Positions 25,470 to 34,617 of a stretch of 43,177 nt of DNA are shown piece after piece; within the stretch, counting starts at the first letter, position 1, and the number at the start of each line of letters is the position of its first letter. The notes beneath the pieces were generated by a model. That model was not told the origin of the DNA, did no database searches, and saw nothing but the letters and a program-made list of their open reading frames with translations. The stretch is taken from the NCBI GenBank assembly GCA_913049555.1, contig CAJWYM010000023.1, positions 1 through 43,177 on the forward strand, written 5' to 3'. Position numbers and translations under genes: made by a program. Source of the DNA: an uncultured Opitutia bacterium (GTDB lineage Bacteria > Verrucomicrobiota > Verrucomicrobiia > Opitutales > CAJWYM01).

Positions 25470-26525
25470 ATGAAAGATTTGCCTTCCACATTAGGTTATA
25501 AAATGCCAGCTGAATGGGAGAGACAAAATGCGACTTGGTTTTCGTGGATCCACAACAACAGTCATTGGAATGAGAATCCAATTGAGATGAAAAAAACTTT
25601 GGCTGAAATCATTGCCACCATCAGTCAGTTTCAAAAAGTTTTTGTCAATGCTGCTGATTCCGTTCAGAAGGAACTGAATCACTTTCTTAAAAACCAATTT
25701 TTATATGTAGAAAATAATGTGTGCCTCTTCAATCATGAAACCAATGATTTATGGTGTCGCGATCATGGACCTATCTACGTTCGAAATGCTGAGGGATGTC
25801 TCGCTCTTGTTAATTGGGGTTTCAATGCATGGGGAGAGAAATTTCCACCTTGGGATTTGGACAATCAGATCCCAAATAAAATTGCCACTCTGCAAGGTTG
25901 TAAAAAATTTGATGCTCCAATGATTTTAGAGGGAGGGTCGATCGAAGTGAATGGGGTCGGTGATTTGATTACTACTGAATCGGTATTGTTAAATCCGAAT
26001 CGGAATCCTCAATTAAGTAGAAGTGAAATCGAAAAACATCTAAGAGATTATCTGGGAGTAAAAAGAATTTTTTGGTTAAAGAGGGGAATTGCTGGAGATG
26101 ATACCGATGGTCATATTGATGATTTGGTTCGGTTTGTTGATGAAAGGACTTTGGTGGTTGCATCGGAGGCAGATCCTAATGATGTCAATTTTGATGCACT
26201 CAATGAATTGTATTCAGATCTCCTATCCATCCTAGAATTGCATAATTTAGATTGGACTGTGCATAAATTACCTATGCCAAAGGCTTGCAATGCAAAAAAT
26301 TGGAGGTTAGATCGACTTCCTGCTAGTTATACAAATTTTTTAATTATCAATGAGGCAGTGATCGTTCCCGTTTTTGACCAATTAGAATCGGATGCCTATG
26401 CCTTGTCATTGCTTGGTAAATTGTTTCCTAAGCGAGAGATTGTGCCTATTGACTGTCGGGTTTCTGTCTTTGAGGGAGGAGCGATTCATTGCTTGAGTCA
26501 GCAACAACCCTACGGTCATTTCTAA
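25470..26525 (+). CDS. aguA: Agmatine deiminase (PPAD family)
   Basis: Hydrolyses agmatine to N-carbamoylputrescine and ammonia in polyamine synthesis. With ATG 25470 the protein has 351 residues, near the family norm; the open frame extends to 25314 but the extra 52 residues do not resemble the family, and the candidate promoter lies within them. Family motifs are WCRDHGPIYV, ILEGGSIEVNG, DDTDGHIDDLVRF and the C-terminal EGGAIHCLSQQQP with catalytic Cys341. The partner N-carbamoylputrescine amidohydrolase is not in the window. The gene starts divergently from the small membrane protein/YceI pair. Confidence 0.93.
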   Translation: MKDLPSTLGYKMPAEWERQNATWFSWIHNNSHWNENPIEMKKTLAEIIATISQFQKVFVNAADSVQKELNHFLKNQFLYVENNVCLFNHETNDLWCRDHGPIYVRNAEGCLALVNWGFNAWGEKFPPWDLDNQIPNKIATLQGCKKFDAPMILEGGSIEVNGVGDLITTESVLLNPNRNPQLSRSEIEKHLRDYLGVKRIFWLKRGIAGDDTDGHIDDLVRFVDERTLVVASEADPNDVNFDALNELYSDLLSILELHNLDWTVHKLPMPKACNAKNWRLDRLPASYTNFLIINEAVIVPVFDQLESDAYALSLLGKLFPKREIVPIDCRVSVFEGGAIHCLSQQQPYGHF

Positions 26526-26531
26526 TAAGAA

Positions 26532-26547
26532 CTCAATTTAATTGAGG
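26532..26547. repeat. Palindrome CTCAATTTAATTGAG, copy 1
   Basis: Lies 7 bases downstream of the agmatine deiminase stop. The 18-base string ACTCAATTTAATTGAGGG recurs at 29886-29903. The stem could act in termination here, though no T-run follows, or as a protein-binding site. Confidence 0.4.
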
Positions 26548-26676
26548 GGTCTTTGAGGGGCTTATTTTTGTTAGAAAATTGGAATTTTGAATGGTGTCTG
26601 CTCTCTATCTCGATGTATAACTTTGCGTTAAACTTTTTTCTTTTACTCTAATTTTTGGACTTACATTATTCTTATT

Positions 26677-27312
26677 ATGAATCTATATAATCTATATAAA
26701 AAATGTATACTTGTTGTCTGTCTTGGGTTTATGGTATCTTGCAATGCGGAAGATCCTGTAAAGCCAAGCCTTGAAACTTTGAAGGATGGACATGAACGCG
26801 CTACTTTTGCTGGGGGTTGCTTTTGGTGTATGGAAGCTCCCTTTGAAAAGTTAGAAGGGGTTTCTAGTGCGGTTTCTGGGTATGCTGGGGGAACAATTGT
26901 GGATCCGACTTACAAACAGGTCTCAAGTGGATCCACCAAACATTTAGAGGTGGTTCAAGTGACTTTTGATCCGAAACTCATTTCTTACGAGGAATTAGTC
27001 AGTACTTATTGGCGTTCTATGGATCCCACCGATCTGGGCGGACAATTTGCGGATCGGGGCTACCAATATTCTACGGCCATTTTTTATCACAATGAAGAGC
27101 AGATGAAAATTGCGGAAAAATCGAAAAAGGAGTTGTCAAAAACTGGTCCTTTTAAAAAAGAGATTGTGACTCCGATTATAAACTACTCCAACTTTTATCC
27201 GGCAGAGGAATATCATCAAGATTACTACCTCAAAAATCCGACACACTACTATGGCTATCGAAAGGGAAGTGGTAGAGAGGGATTCCTTGAAAAGTTCTGG
27301 GAGAAGGACTAA
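26677..27312 (+). CDS. msrA: Peptide methionine sulfoxide reductase MsrA, lipoprotein form
   Basis: Reduces methionine-S-sulfoxide in proteins. A lipobox (LGFMVSC, Cys22) precedes the catalytic domain, so it is probably membrane-anchored in the periplasm. The active site is GGCFWCMEAPF with Cys48 nucleophile; other motifs are GYAGG, HLEVVQVTFDP, MDPTDLGGQFADRGYQYSTAIF and PAEEYHQDYY. The domain is full length. No MsrB domain is fused or adjacent. The envelope location suggests protection of exported proteins from oxidation. Confidence 0.95.
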   Translation: MNLYNLYKKCILVVCLGFMVSCNAEDPVKPSLETLKDGHERATFAGGCFWCMEAPFEKLEGVSSAVSGYAGGTIVDPTYKQVSSGSTKHLEVVQVTFDPKLISYEELVSTYWRSMDPTDLGGQFADRGYQYSTAIFYHNEEQMKIAEKSKKELSKTGPFKKEIVTPIINYSNFYPAEEYHQDYYLKNPTHYYGYRKGSGREGFLEKFWEKD

Positions 27313-27519
27313 AAAAAGATTCCACTCCTTTTTACCATTCCAACCTCTAGTCGATGCTTTAGATCGTTGTATGTAATTTATATTTTTAGTCTATAATACA
27401 AAATTATTGAACCCTATAGCCTTGTTTTTTACCATTTATAGAAGTTTAAGAACCCTGAATAAATTGGGAATCTGTTTTACTTTTTGGCGATCGCTCTCTG
27501 AATCGAAATTTCAAAATCT

Positions 27520-28383
27520 TTAATCATTTTTTTTCACAGGCTGGAATTCCATCAACTCTCCTTCATCATTTGAAATGTATGCCTTTGCCTTTAAATGATC
27601 GAGTATTTCTCTGGCTAAAGGAGCCAGGAAGACTACTTTGGTTAGAGCATCCGCGATCATGCAGTTAGGAGCAAAAACCGTAACACTGTTTTCTTCTGGG
27701 ATCGATTCCTTGCTGTAAGGAGAAAGGATTGGATTGGCACTCGTATGGAAGTAGGAACCACTGGTAGCCACAGAACTAGCCTCCATGGGGATTTCGAGTC
27801 CTATCATAAATCCATCTAAGGGCATCCGAATGGTCACAGATTTCTGAAGCCATTGATTCATGCGAATATCACCACCTGCATTGATGGTGGCATCGATCGA
27901 CCTTGGGCATAGAGCTAGGGCACAATCCACTGCGTATCCTTTAGCGATCCCACCAAGATCTACGGCTAGAGGTTTTTTAAAGTAAATGTGGGATTGGGTT
28001 AATTCAATATCAGACCAATTTCCTGTATGGAACTTAGTATCGATATGGTTGGGCAAAAGCTCAGCATCTATCATAGCAGAGGCGATAGTGACATCATAAA
28101 AACCATCACTCAGTTTACTCATTTCAATCGCTTGATTTAAAACAGCATAAGTGTCGGCTGAAATCAGAACCTTTTCTTGGTGGGCATTTTGATTGATGAG
28201 ACTCAGTTCGCTTCCTTCATCATGAAAACTCATCAAGTTATGAATACGCTCTAATTCCTTGAAGAGATCTTCGGAAATTTGGATAAGTTCACTCTCAGGA
28301 ACTCTACCAGTTAAGCTTACTTCTACGTAAGTTCCTAATATTGGTTTGCATCGTTGAATGGATTTGGAGGGAGCTATTTTCAT
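27520..28383 (-). CDS. apbE: ApbE-like FAD:protein FMN transferase
   Basis: A 287-residue protein with the ApbE signature: PILGTYVEVSL, MSFHDEGSELSLIN, DLGGIAKGYAVD, NAGGDIR, SSVATSGSY and ADALTKVVFL. The family cleaves FAD and transfers FMN to Ser/Thr of flavoproteins such as NqrB/C or RnfG/D, or acts as a FAD pyrophosphatase. There is no signal peptide or lipobox (it starts MKIAPSKSIQRCKPI), whereas many family members are periplasmic, and it is at the short end of the family's length. No Nqr or Rnf gene is nearby, so its target is unknown. Confidence 0.9.
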   Translation of the reverse strand: MKIAPSKSIQRCKPILGTYVEVSLTGRVPESELIQISEDLFKELERIHNLMSFHDEGSELSLINQNAHQEKVLISADTYAVLNQAIEMSKLSDGFYDVTIASAMIDAELLPNHIDTKFHTGNWSDIELTQSHIYFKKPLAVDLGGIAKGYAVDCALALCPRSIDATINAGGDIRMNQWLQKSVTIRMPLDGFMIGLEIPMEASSVATSGSYFHTSANPILSPYSKESIPEENSVTVFAPNCMIADALTKVVFLAPLAREILDHLKAKAYISNDEGELMEFQPVKKND

Positions 28384-28812
28384 TGGGGATAAGCTTACAA
28401 ATTAATTTGCTTTTGTAAAAACAAAGCGGTGTCTCCAATTTCCCCTAATTGAAGACTAACCGATCACACATAGAAGAAAAGTAAAAAGGATAAGATAAAA
28501 TTCCAAATGAACAGTGTTTTAAAATTGGATCCCAAGTTTGCATGCGTCGGTTGATTTCATCTGTTCAATGGATTTAGGATAGATTCGCTCAATAAATATT
28601 TTTAATGGATCCATCCAGTTTCAACAATTTCTCCTCTTTTACTCTAACTGAGAGTCTCTGCAATGTCTCTATTTTCATGTTTAAGGATTGCTTGATTTTC
28701 GGTAAGGGATTGTTTTCCTTAAAAGGGGACCTTGTCCAAGTGATGCTCTTGATTGGGTGGGATAATTTTTCGATAAAAGGTCGCTGATTAATATTTTCAT
28801 TTTAGAGATTTT
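28384..28812. other. 429-base spacer, no confident gene
   Basis: Between the start of apbE and the end of the porin gene, both on the minus strand. A 60-codon plus-strand frame (28605-28787) has no ribosome-binding site or motif. Minus-strand frames are short and stop-interrupted. No structured RNA was recognised by eye. Confidence 0.35.
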
Positions 28813-29868
28813 TCAGAACAGAAGCTGGATTCTACTTCGAATCCCGTGAACCCTTGAGGAAGCTTCCGCATTCTTATAATGAGCTAAATCATAGCCTATA
28901 GAGAATTTTAAATCATTATTGTACCTATAAAAATTACTACCAAAATAGAAAGAATGAACCGATTCAAATTCATTGTGAGCGCCCTTCTTTGATCCCTTAT
29001 AGGTCTTATCTAATTGGACAGGATTTTCGTCACTGGCAAGATAAGCAAATCTACCAACAAAATCGATAGATTCATTTATTTTTAATAGAGGCATTATTTG
29101 AGCTCCCCAAGGATTGCTCATGAACCCAAACTCATTTTTAAAATCAGAGACCAGTGTCTCAGCCTTAATTTGGAATCTTTTCCAATGGAAGTCCGTGTAG
29201 ATCGTTCCGATAGAGGCATCATGGATGCCTCGGGCAGCCTTACTTAAAGACGCAAGCATAATCCCAAAAGAATATTCTCCCGCCTCAATTTTCTTACTGA
29301 AACCAAAATCTGTGGTGAGAGCGAACTCTTTTCCTCCAAAATCAGCGTCGACTTTTCCTTGATCGGAGTTGCTGATCGATCCTCTCCATTGAATAGAATC
29401 CCATGATTGAGTTACAAATATCCCTACCATTTTACCTCCGAGTCTTTGTTGATTCTCAAAATATCTTGAAAGCACAGAACGTTCTATGACTGGTAATTTA
29501 ATCGAAGAAGTGGTCAGCTCTTGACCTACATGGACTTTTAAATATCCAAATTCTATTTCCGTAGAAATTCTAGGACTGTAGGAGATGCTTGCTTTGTTTA
29601 ATTTTCCACCTGAATTTCCCGCCCAATCTCCAGCAATTTCTCCCGTAGAGTTATGGGTGAGATTGGCTTTTATGCCGAGCAACACTCTTCTCAACATCCA
29701 TGCATTCACTGTATGGGAATCTTTGCTCTTTAAGAGGTTATTCTGAAAGTGAATACGGCCATTTAAAGAAATTTTTTGTAGGTTTTGCTTTTCCGTAGTG
29801 AATTCAGTCGAGTATAAACTCTTTAAAAAAACTACTAGAATGATAGAAATAATTTTTAGAGATTTCAT
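28813..29868 (-). CDS. OprP/OprO-like outer-membrane porin
   Basis: A 351-residue outer-membrane protein. A signal peptide (IISIILVVFLKSLYS) is followed by a short NGRIHFQ strand and the RRVLLGIKANL, EIEFGYLKV and GQELTTSS segments typical of phosphate-selective porins O and P. Alternating amphipathic strands run to the aromatic end IQLLF. Family members form trimers with anion-selective pores. The usual length is about 400 residues, so this is a short form. The start lies 19 bases from a repeated palindrome that separates it from a divergently oriented 26-codon ORF, and a phosphate- or oligosaccharide-responsive control is conceivable but unproven. Confidence 0.82.
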   Translation of the reverse strand: MKSLKIISIILVVFLKSLYSTEFTTEKQNLQKISLNGRIHFQNNLLKSKDSHTVNAWMLRRVLLGIKANLTHNSTGEIAGDWAGNSGGKLNKASISYSPRISTEIEFGYLKVHVGQELTTSSIKLPVIERSVLSRYFENQQRLGGKMVGIFVTQSWDSIQWRGSISNSDQGKVDADFGGKEFALTTDFGFSKKIEAGEYSFGIMLASLSKAARGIHDASIGTIYTDFHWKRFQIKAETLVSDFKNEFGFMSNPWGAQIMPLLKINESIDFVGRFAYLASDENPVQLDKTYKGSKKGAHNEFESVHSFYFGSNFYRYNNDLKFSIGYDLAHYKNAEASSRVHGIRSRIQLLF

Positions 29869-29886
29869 AAAATAGAAATTATTATA

Positions 29887-29903
29887 CTCAATTTAATTGA
29901 GGG
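29887..29903. repeat. Palindrome CTCAATTTAATTGAG, copy 2
   Basis: Identical over 18 bases (29886-29903) to the copy at 26531-26548. It is positioned between the divergent porin (start 29868) and the small ORF (start 29926), so it could be an operator serving one or both. Confidence 0.45.
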
Positions 29904-29925
29904 CTTCTACCCTAGGAGGAATAAA

Positions 29926-30006
29926 ATGAACTTCTGGATAAAGAAAAATCTGCACTCTTTACCCTTGTGTGTGATCGCTTACAAAATGGGTAGAAAGTTT
30001 AAATGA
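29926..30006 (+). CDS. Putative 26-aa peptide with strong ribosome-binding site
   Basis: ATG at 29926 is preceded by AGGAGGA (29914-29920) with a five-base gap, a nearly ideal Shine-Dalgarno. The frame reads through 26 codons to TGA at 30004. The peptide begins MNFWIKKNLHS and ends KMGRKFK: basic ends flank a short hydrophobic centre (PLCVIAY). No family is known to me. It is divergent from the porin and has a repeated palindrome just upstream. It could be a small membrane-active or leader peptide, or the ribosome-binding site of a decayed gene. Another gene, the AraC-type regulator, begins 149 bases further on the same strand. Confidence 0.45.
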   Translation: MNFWIKKNLHSLPLCVIAYKMGRKFK

Positions 30007-30154
30007 GATTCCTTTAAAATTTTATAAACCATTTCAATATAATTAATTGTGCAGTATTTTAATCTGAATTTGCACTTTAGGATGAAGCGGAATCCACTAG
30101 TATTATTTTCTTTTACACTTGCAAGTTGCGACTGGGTTTCAATAGTAAGGGCAT

Positions 30155-31063
30155 ATGATCATTCGTGATGATGACTTAGATGCAGTGTTTTGTCCTTTTA
30201 CACCTCCACCTCTTTGTATTGAGGAGGGTGAGCGGTATGAGCTTTCTTATGTTCAAAAACGCGTTCGATCGGAAATTGATCTTTATTCTTATGAACTAAA
30301 AGCCAAAAATGGACACTGTACCTTTAAGGCAAATTTTGAAGGAAACAAGTTGCATTTTATCTATGTGCAGCAAGGGACCCTAACGCTCAGCAAAGATAAT
30401 ATCTCTGTTTCTAAGCAGATTTGTATCCTTTTAGATGAGCAGCCGGTCCACTTTGATATTTGCGAGGAAACTTCATTTATCGTAATCGAATGTGTTTCTA
30501 CTGCCAATTCAGTTCTTGAATATCTCCAGTATTTTGAAAGGCCAACTCGACTCCAAAAGGTAATTGATGCCCCGAGTGAACTTTTTGAACATTTGAATGA
30601 AATTGGGATCTACCATGAATCCAAACGTCGTAGTGCCATCTATTTGGAGGCCAAAGCAATTGAAGTTCTTGCTTTTTTATTCAGCACACCGGAGGTTTTT
30701 AAGGAGTCTACGGTGAGACGTTACAAACCGAGTCCAAATGATCGAAAAGCGATCGAAGATGCAGCCGCCTACCTTGAAGAAAATTTAGGAGAAGACCACT
30801 CGATCGAGAAAATCAGCAGGCATGTTGGGATCAATGAATTTAAGCTTAAAAATGGTTTTAAAGTTGTTTTCGGAACGACTGTTTTTGGATTTTTAAGGGA
30901 GCAGAGAATGATTGAAGCCAAGTCTCTTCTTGAAAAACAGGAATTGACTGTGATTGAGATTGCCAACGTCTTGGGCTACTCGAATCCGAGTCATTTCTCT
31001 CGGGCGTTTAAGGCGATGCACAACATTCTACCGAAAGCGTATCAAATTAGTTTGCAGACCTAG
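30155..31063 (+). CDS. AraC-family transcriptional regulator
   Basis: A 302-residue regulator. The N-terminal half (about 1-190) is an effector or dimerisation domain I cannot assign. The C-terminal domain (about 205-302) carries two helix-turn-helix motifs: YLEENLGEDHSIEKISRHVGINEFKLKNGFK is represented by HSIEKISRHVGINEFKLKNGF, and the second is VIEIANVLGYSNPSHFSRAFK. The second motif is the AraC family signature. The start ATG has TAAGGG six bases upstream. It lies downstream of the 26-codon ORF and divergent from the porin, so it may regulate either; the direct repeat upstream of sulfatase 2 also has AraC-type spacing. Direct targets cannot be read from sequence. Confidence 0.9.
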   Translation: MIIRDDDLDAVFCPFTPPPLCIEEGERYELSYVQKRVRSEIDLYSYELKAKNGHCTFKANFEGNKLHFIYVQQGTLTLSKDNISVSKQICILLDEQPVHFDICEETSFIVIECVSTANSVLEYLQYFERPTRLQKVIDAPSELFEHLNEIGIYHESKRRSAIYLEAKAIEVLAFLFSTPEVFKESTVRRYKPSPNDRKAIEDAAAYLEENLGEDHSIEKISRHVGINEFKLKNGFKVVFGTTVFGFLREQRMIEAKSLLEKQELTVIEIANVLGYSNPSHFSRAFKAMHNILPKAYQISLQT

Positions 31064-31103
31064 TCTTAGAATTAGGAGAAGAAATTCAAATCCATTTCTT
31101 GAA

Positions 31104-32216
31104 TCAGTATCGGTTCAATCTCAAAAAAAATTTAAGTCCCAAGCCTATGTATAAAATGTTTGGAATCCATAAAAGATATTGGGGATAAAGGTATGAGGAG
31201 TCTTTCAACCATCCGGGAATAACAATTGCAGCAAAGTAATAAACGATCGCCAAAACAAGGGCGATTCCTACATTGACCACCGTTTCTTTTCGGCCAATGT
31301 GCATCGAAAAAGGAATCCCAATGAAAGCAAAAGCAATGGTTGAAAAACTCATCGCTATATTTTGATGAATTTGCATTTCTATAGGGGTTCTCTTGGCTGG
31401 GTCTTGTTCGACATTTAACTTTTCAGTCAGTTCTGAATAAGTCATCATATTGAGTTTTTTATGGTAATTCACTTTCCCGACGAGTTGATCCATAGGAAGT
31501 TTTAGAGGAACCTCCTCCGATCGAAATGCAGGGATTCGGTTGTTGGTAAAGTTCTCTGGATCTGACTCTTTCCGATTTTCTATGGTTGCGCCCGAGGCAA
31601 CAAAATAGAGTTCATTGCTTTCTTTGTCATAATCAATTTTACCTTCATCTGCATGAATATAACGGATCACCCGCTTTTGATCATCTAGTTGCCAGATCCA
31701 AATATCTGTGGGCTTTCCATTTATATTGTCCCCTATATAAATGATATAACCCGGAAATTGATTGATAAATGTTTTTTCAGTCAGAAATTTGAGGGGGTCT
31801 TGAAACAGGATCTGGGCTTTGGATTCTTTGTATTCGGTTCTTGTTTTTGGGGCATAGTAAAAGTTGATGTACAGGGACAATGCTGAACAAAGAAGCGCAA
31901 TTAGAAAAATTGGCTGAGAAATCTTTGTGAGGCTGATTCCACTGGCTTTCATCGCTGTGATTTCTGCTTGTGCAGACAAACGTCCCATTGAAATAAGGAC
32001 CCCACAAAGAAATGCAATGGGCAATGCAAATACTAGAGCATACGGGATAATGAGAAGCAGGAGTTTGAAAAACGCGCCGATAGGGAGATAGTTAGAGGCG
32101 AGCAAGCCTAGAATATCTTTGATTGCATTTCCGATCAATAGGACAAACACAAAAATAAAGACTGCAATGATTGTGGATACTAAGGTTTCTTTAAAGAGAT
32201 AGCGAAAAAGGAGCAT
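31104..32216 (-). CDS. lptF: LptF/LptG-family permease (YjgP/YjgQ)
   Basis: A 370-residue inner-membrane protein with six predicted helices: two N-terminal pairs, a long periplasmic beta-jellyroll (about 120-275), and three C-terminal helices (FSTIAFAFIGIPFSM, VNVGIALVLAIVYYFAA). The RYLFKETLVS start and the 'LSAQAEITAMKASGISL' coupling segment are typical. In the Lpt machine LptF and LptG join LptB to lift lipopolysaccharide from the inner membrane. I label it LptF by its RYL start; it could equally be LptG. It is the last gene of a five-gene operon, after kdsB, which makes the activated KDO for the same lipid. Confidence 0.88.
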   Translation of the reverse strand: MLLFRYLFKETLVSTIIAVFIFVFVLLIGNAIKDILGLLASNYLPIGAFFKLLLLIIPYALVFALPIAFLCGVLISMGRLSAQAEITAMKASGISLTKISQPIFLIALLCSALSLYINFYYAPKTRTEYKESKAQILFQDPLKFLTEKTFINQFPGYIIYIGDNINGKPTDIWIWQLDDQKRVIRYIHADEGKIDYDKESNELYFVASGATIENRKESDPENFTNNRIPAFRSEEVPLKLPMDQLVGKVNYHKKLNMMTYSELTEKLNVEQDPAKRTPIEMQIHQNIAMSFSTIAFAFIGIPFSMHIGRKETVVNVGIALVLAIVYYFAAIVIPGWLKDSSYLYPQYLLWIPNILYIGLGLKFFLRLNRY

Positions 32217-32243
32217 GGTTCTTTTCTGGAGAAAAGTTAAGAG

Positions 32244-32978
32244 TTACAAACTTTTTAGTGCTGCTTCAAGTTTGGAAACATCTTCAGGGCTGTCGATTCC
32301 AATTGTGGCCGTGTGGGTAATTCCTACTCCAATTTTAAATCCATTTTCAATGGCCCTTAACTGCTCAAGCTTTTCGATATTTTCCAAATAGCCCTGCTTT
32401 AAAGAACGAAATTGGATCAGGAAATTTGCGCTGTATGCATAAAGACCTAGATGACGAAGTGCTGGAGATGCGGCCTGAAGCATTCCTTTGTGCTCTCGAG
32501 AGTAGGGGATTGGAGATCTGGAAAAATAGAGAGCTTGACGGTTTTCTGCTAAAACGACCTTCACTTGATTCGGGTCATGGAAGTCACTGTTGCTCTTAAA
32601 TGGAGTTGCAAGGGTAGCCATATCCACATTCGTTTGAATCAATTCTCCAAGTTTTCTTATCTGTTCACCAGTGATCAGGGGTTCATCTCCTTGAACATTT
32701 ATTACATACTCTGCTTTGATTCCATTATTAGCCTCCGCAATTCGATCGGTTCCACTTTCATGATCGGGGTGGGTCATGACGGTTTTATATCCATTCTCTT
32801 TCAAGATTTGTTTGATGGATGGGTCATCGACCGCAAAGAAAAGAGGCAACTCAGGGACTTCTTTTTTTATTCGATCTGCAGTCCAAAGAATCAGTTCTTT
32901 GCCAAGCACTTTGTGCAATAATTTCTTTGGAAACCGCTGCGATGCGAGGCGACAAGGGACTATAATTGCTAGATCCAT
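32244..32978 (-). CDS. kdsB: 3-deoxy-manno-octulosonate cytidylyltransferase
   Basis: Makes CMP-KDO from CTP and KDO for lipopolysaccharide inner core. The 244-residue sequence shows IIVPCRLASQRFPKKLL, MTHPDHESGTDRIAEA, INVQGDEPLI, LYFSRSPIPY, RHLGLYAYS and LEQLRAIENG, the diagnostic order. It overlaps purK by ten bases, and lptF follows 27 bases later, linking nucleotide synthesis with envelope biogenesis in one transcript. Confidence 0.96.
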   Translation of the reverse strand: MDLAIIVPCRLASQRFPKKLLHKVLGKELILWTADRIKKEVPELPLFFAVDDPSIKQILKENGYKTVMTHPDHESGTDRIAEANNGIKAEYVINVQGDEPLITGEQIRKLGELIQTNVDMATLATPFKSNSDFHDPNQVKVVLAENRQALYFSRSPIPYSREHKGMLQAASPALRHLGLYAYSANFLIQFRSLKQGYLENIEKLEQLRAIENGFKIGVGITHTATIGIDSPEDVSKLEAALKSL

Positions 32979-34114
32979 GAATCCATTAGATTTTTAAAGC
33001 ATAATTCTGCCTCTTTGAAGGCATCGTCTATAGAATCCCCAAAAACTGTAAAGTGACCCATCTTCCTGCTCTGTCTGGGTTCTCCTTTGTCATAAAGATG
33101 CAGTTTCACTCTTGGATTGCTTAGGAGTTGAGACCAGTCTGGCGAACGATTTTTCCATGCATCTCCCAAAATATTGACCATAACACAGGAAGAGAGGAGT
33201 TCTGTACTGCCAAGTGGGAGATCAGAAACGGCTCGAATATGCTGCTCAAATTGGCTAGTCATACAGGCGTTCATGGTATAATGACCAGAGTTATGGGGCC
33301 TAGGTGCCATCTCATTGATCAAGAGGCAGCCACTTGGATCCAAGAAAAATTCGATTGCTAGAAGTCCGACTAAGTCCAGTGTTTCGGCGATCTCCTTAGC
33401 CATTTCTTCCCCTTTTTGTATTGTTTCAGATGGCAATCTTGCCGGAACAATACTCATGTGGAGTATATGATTAATATGAATATTTTCTGCGATCGGAAAA
33501 ACTCGGACTTCTCCTCTTGGGTTGCGGGCTACAATTGCAGAAAATTCACCTTGGTGTTGAATCCATTTTTCCACGACTATCGAATCGGGGTCACCGAGTT
33601 GTTGCCACAAATCAAAAGCGTTCCAATTCTGAGCATCGGACAATTTAATTTGGCCCTTACCGTCATATCCAGAATCTGCTGTTTTTAGAACACAGGGAAA
33701 ACCAATTTCAGCAATACTTTTAGAAAGCTCTTCTGCGGAATTAGAAACCGAGAAAGGGGCACAAGGTAAATTTTTTGAGGTAAGAAATTCTTTTTCTCTT
33801 TTTCTGTTTTGACAGGTAAAAAGAATCGAGGCTTTAGGATATACAGGACAAAATTTTTCAAGAATTTGAACGGCCTCTGTAGACACATTTTCAAATTCGA
33901 GTGTAATGACTGAAAGCTCCTTAGCAAATTCTTCAAGGGCGCTTACATCCTCATAAGCTGCATTGATCTCCACATCAGAAACCATTCCAGCAGGAGACTT
34001 TTGATAGGGTTCAAAGACTTTGAATTTATAGCCTAAGTGTCGTCCTGCTAAAATAGACATTCGACCCAATTGCCCCCCTCCGAGCATTCCAATTTTGGAT
34101 TCGGGTTCAATCAT
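32969..34114 (-). CDS. purK: N5-carboxyaminoimidazole ribonucleotide synthase
   Basis: ATP-grasp enzyme carboxylating AIR to N5-CAIR with bicarbonate in purine synthesis. The 381-residue protein begins KIGMLGGGQLGRMSILA, followed by TLEFENVS, the ATP-grasp segment VLKTADSGYDGKGQ, VEKWIQHQGEFSAIVAR and NEMAPRPHNSGHYT. Full length. It overlaps purE by four bases (34111-34114) and kdsB by ten, so the pair purE-purK is coupled. Confidence 0.96.
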   Translation of the reverse strand: MIEPESKIGMLGGGQLGRMSILAGRHLGYKFKVFEPYQKSPAGMVSDVEINAAYEDVSALEEFAKELSVITLEFENVSTEAVQILEKFCPVYPKASILFTCQNRKREKEFLTSKNLPCAPFSVSNSAEELSKSIAEIGFPCVLKTADSGYDGKGQIKLSDAQNWNAFDLWQQLGDPDSIVVEKWIQHQGEFSAIVARNPRGEVRVFPIAENIHINHILHMSIVPARLPSETIQKGEEMAKEIAETLDLVGLLAIEFFLDPSGCLLINEMAPRPHNSGHYTMNACMTSQFEQHIRAVSDLPLGSTELLSSCVMVNILGDAWKNRSPDWSQLLSNPRVKLHLYDKGEPRQSRKMGHFTVFGDSIDDAFKEAELCFKNLMDSWI

Positions 34115-34611
34115 TCTGGAAAATTTGTATGAAGAACTGTGTTTGTCTGTTTTTCTCTAAAAGCGAGCAGGTGCATTCGAATTTCTGAGTCTGAGAGAGA
34201 CAAGATAGCCGCAGCACTCAATGCAGAATTGATAGCACCCGCCTCTCCAATTGCAAGTGTAGGCACAGGAATACCTGCCGGCATTTGGACAATAGACAAT
34301 AAAGAATCTACCCCGTTCAGGGTTTTGGATTTAACAGGAACTCCTAATACAGGAATGTGTGTCACCGCCGATAACATACCCGGTAAATGAGCAGCTCCTC
34401 CGGCTCCAGCAATAATGACCTGAATCCCACGACTCTCGGCCTGCTCCCCATAAGAGTATAGTTTCTGGGGAGTTCTGTGGGCACTCACAATCTCTTTCTC
34501 GTATGGGATCTGGAATTGCTCCAAGATTTTAGCTGCTTTTTCTAGTGTGCTCCAATCGGAGATGCTACCCATAACGATCCCCACTCTAGGAGCGTTTGAT
34601 AAATTACTCAT
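34111..34611 (-). CDS. purE: N5-carboxyaminoimidazole ribonucleotide mutase
   Basis: Converts N5-CAIR to CAIR. The 166-residue class I enzyme shows VGIVMGSISDWSTL, EIVSAHRTPQKLY, IIAGAGGAAHLPGMLSA, GVPVKSKTLNGVDSLLSIVQMP and GEAGAINSALSAAAIL, with the active-site His in SAHRTP. It follows the HPr gene by six bases and overlaps purK. Confidence 0.97.
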   Translation of the reverse strand: MSNLSNAPRVGIVMGSISDWSTLEKAAKILEQFQIPYEKEIVSAHRTPQKLYSYGEQAESRGIQVIIAGAGGAAHLPGMLSAVTHIPVLGVPVKSKTLNGVDSLLSIVQMPAGIPVPTLAIGEAGAINSALSAAAILSLSDSEIRMHLLAFREKQTNTVLHTNFPE

Positions 34612-34617
34612 AAAGAT

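Noticed and set aside
28605-28787. 60-codon plus-strand frame between apbE and porin genes
   Set aside because: No ribosome-binding site, both neighbours on the other strand, no motif.
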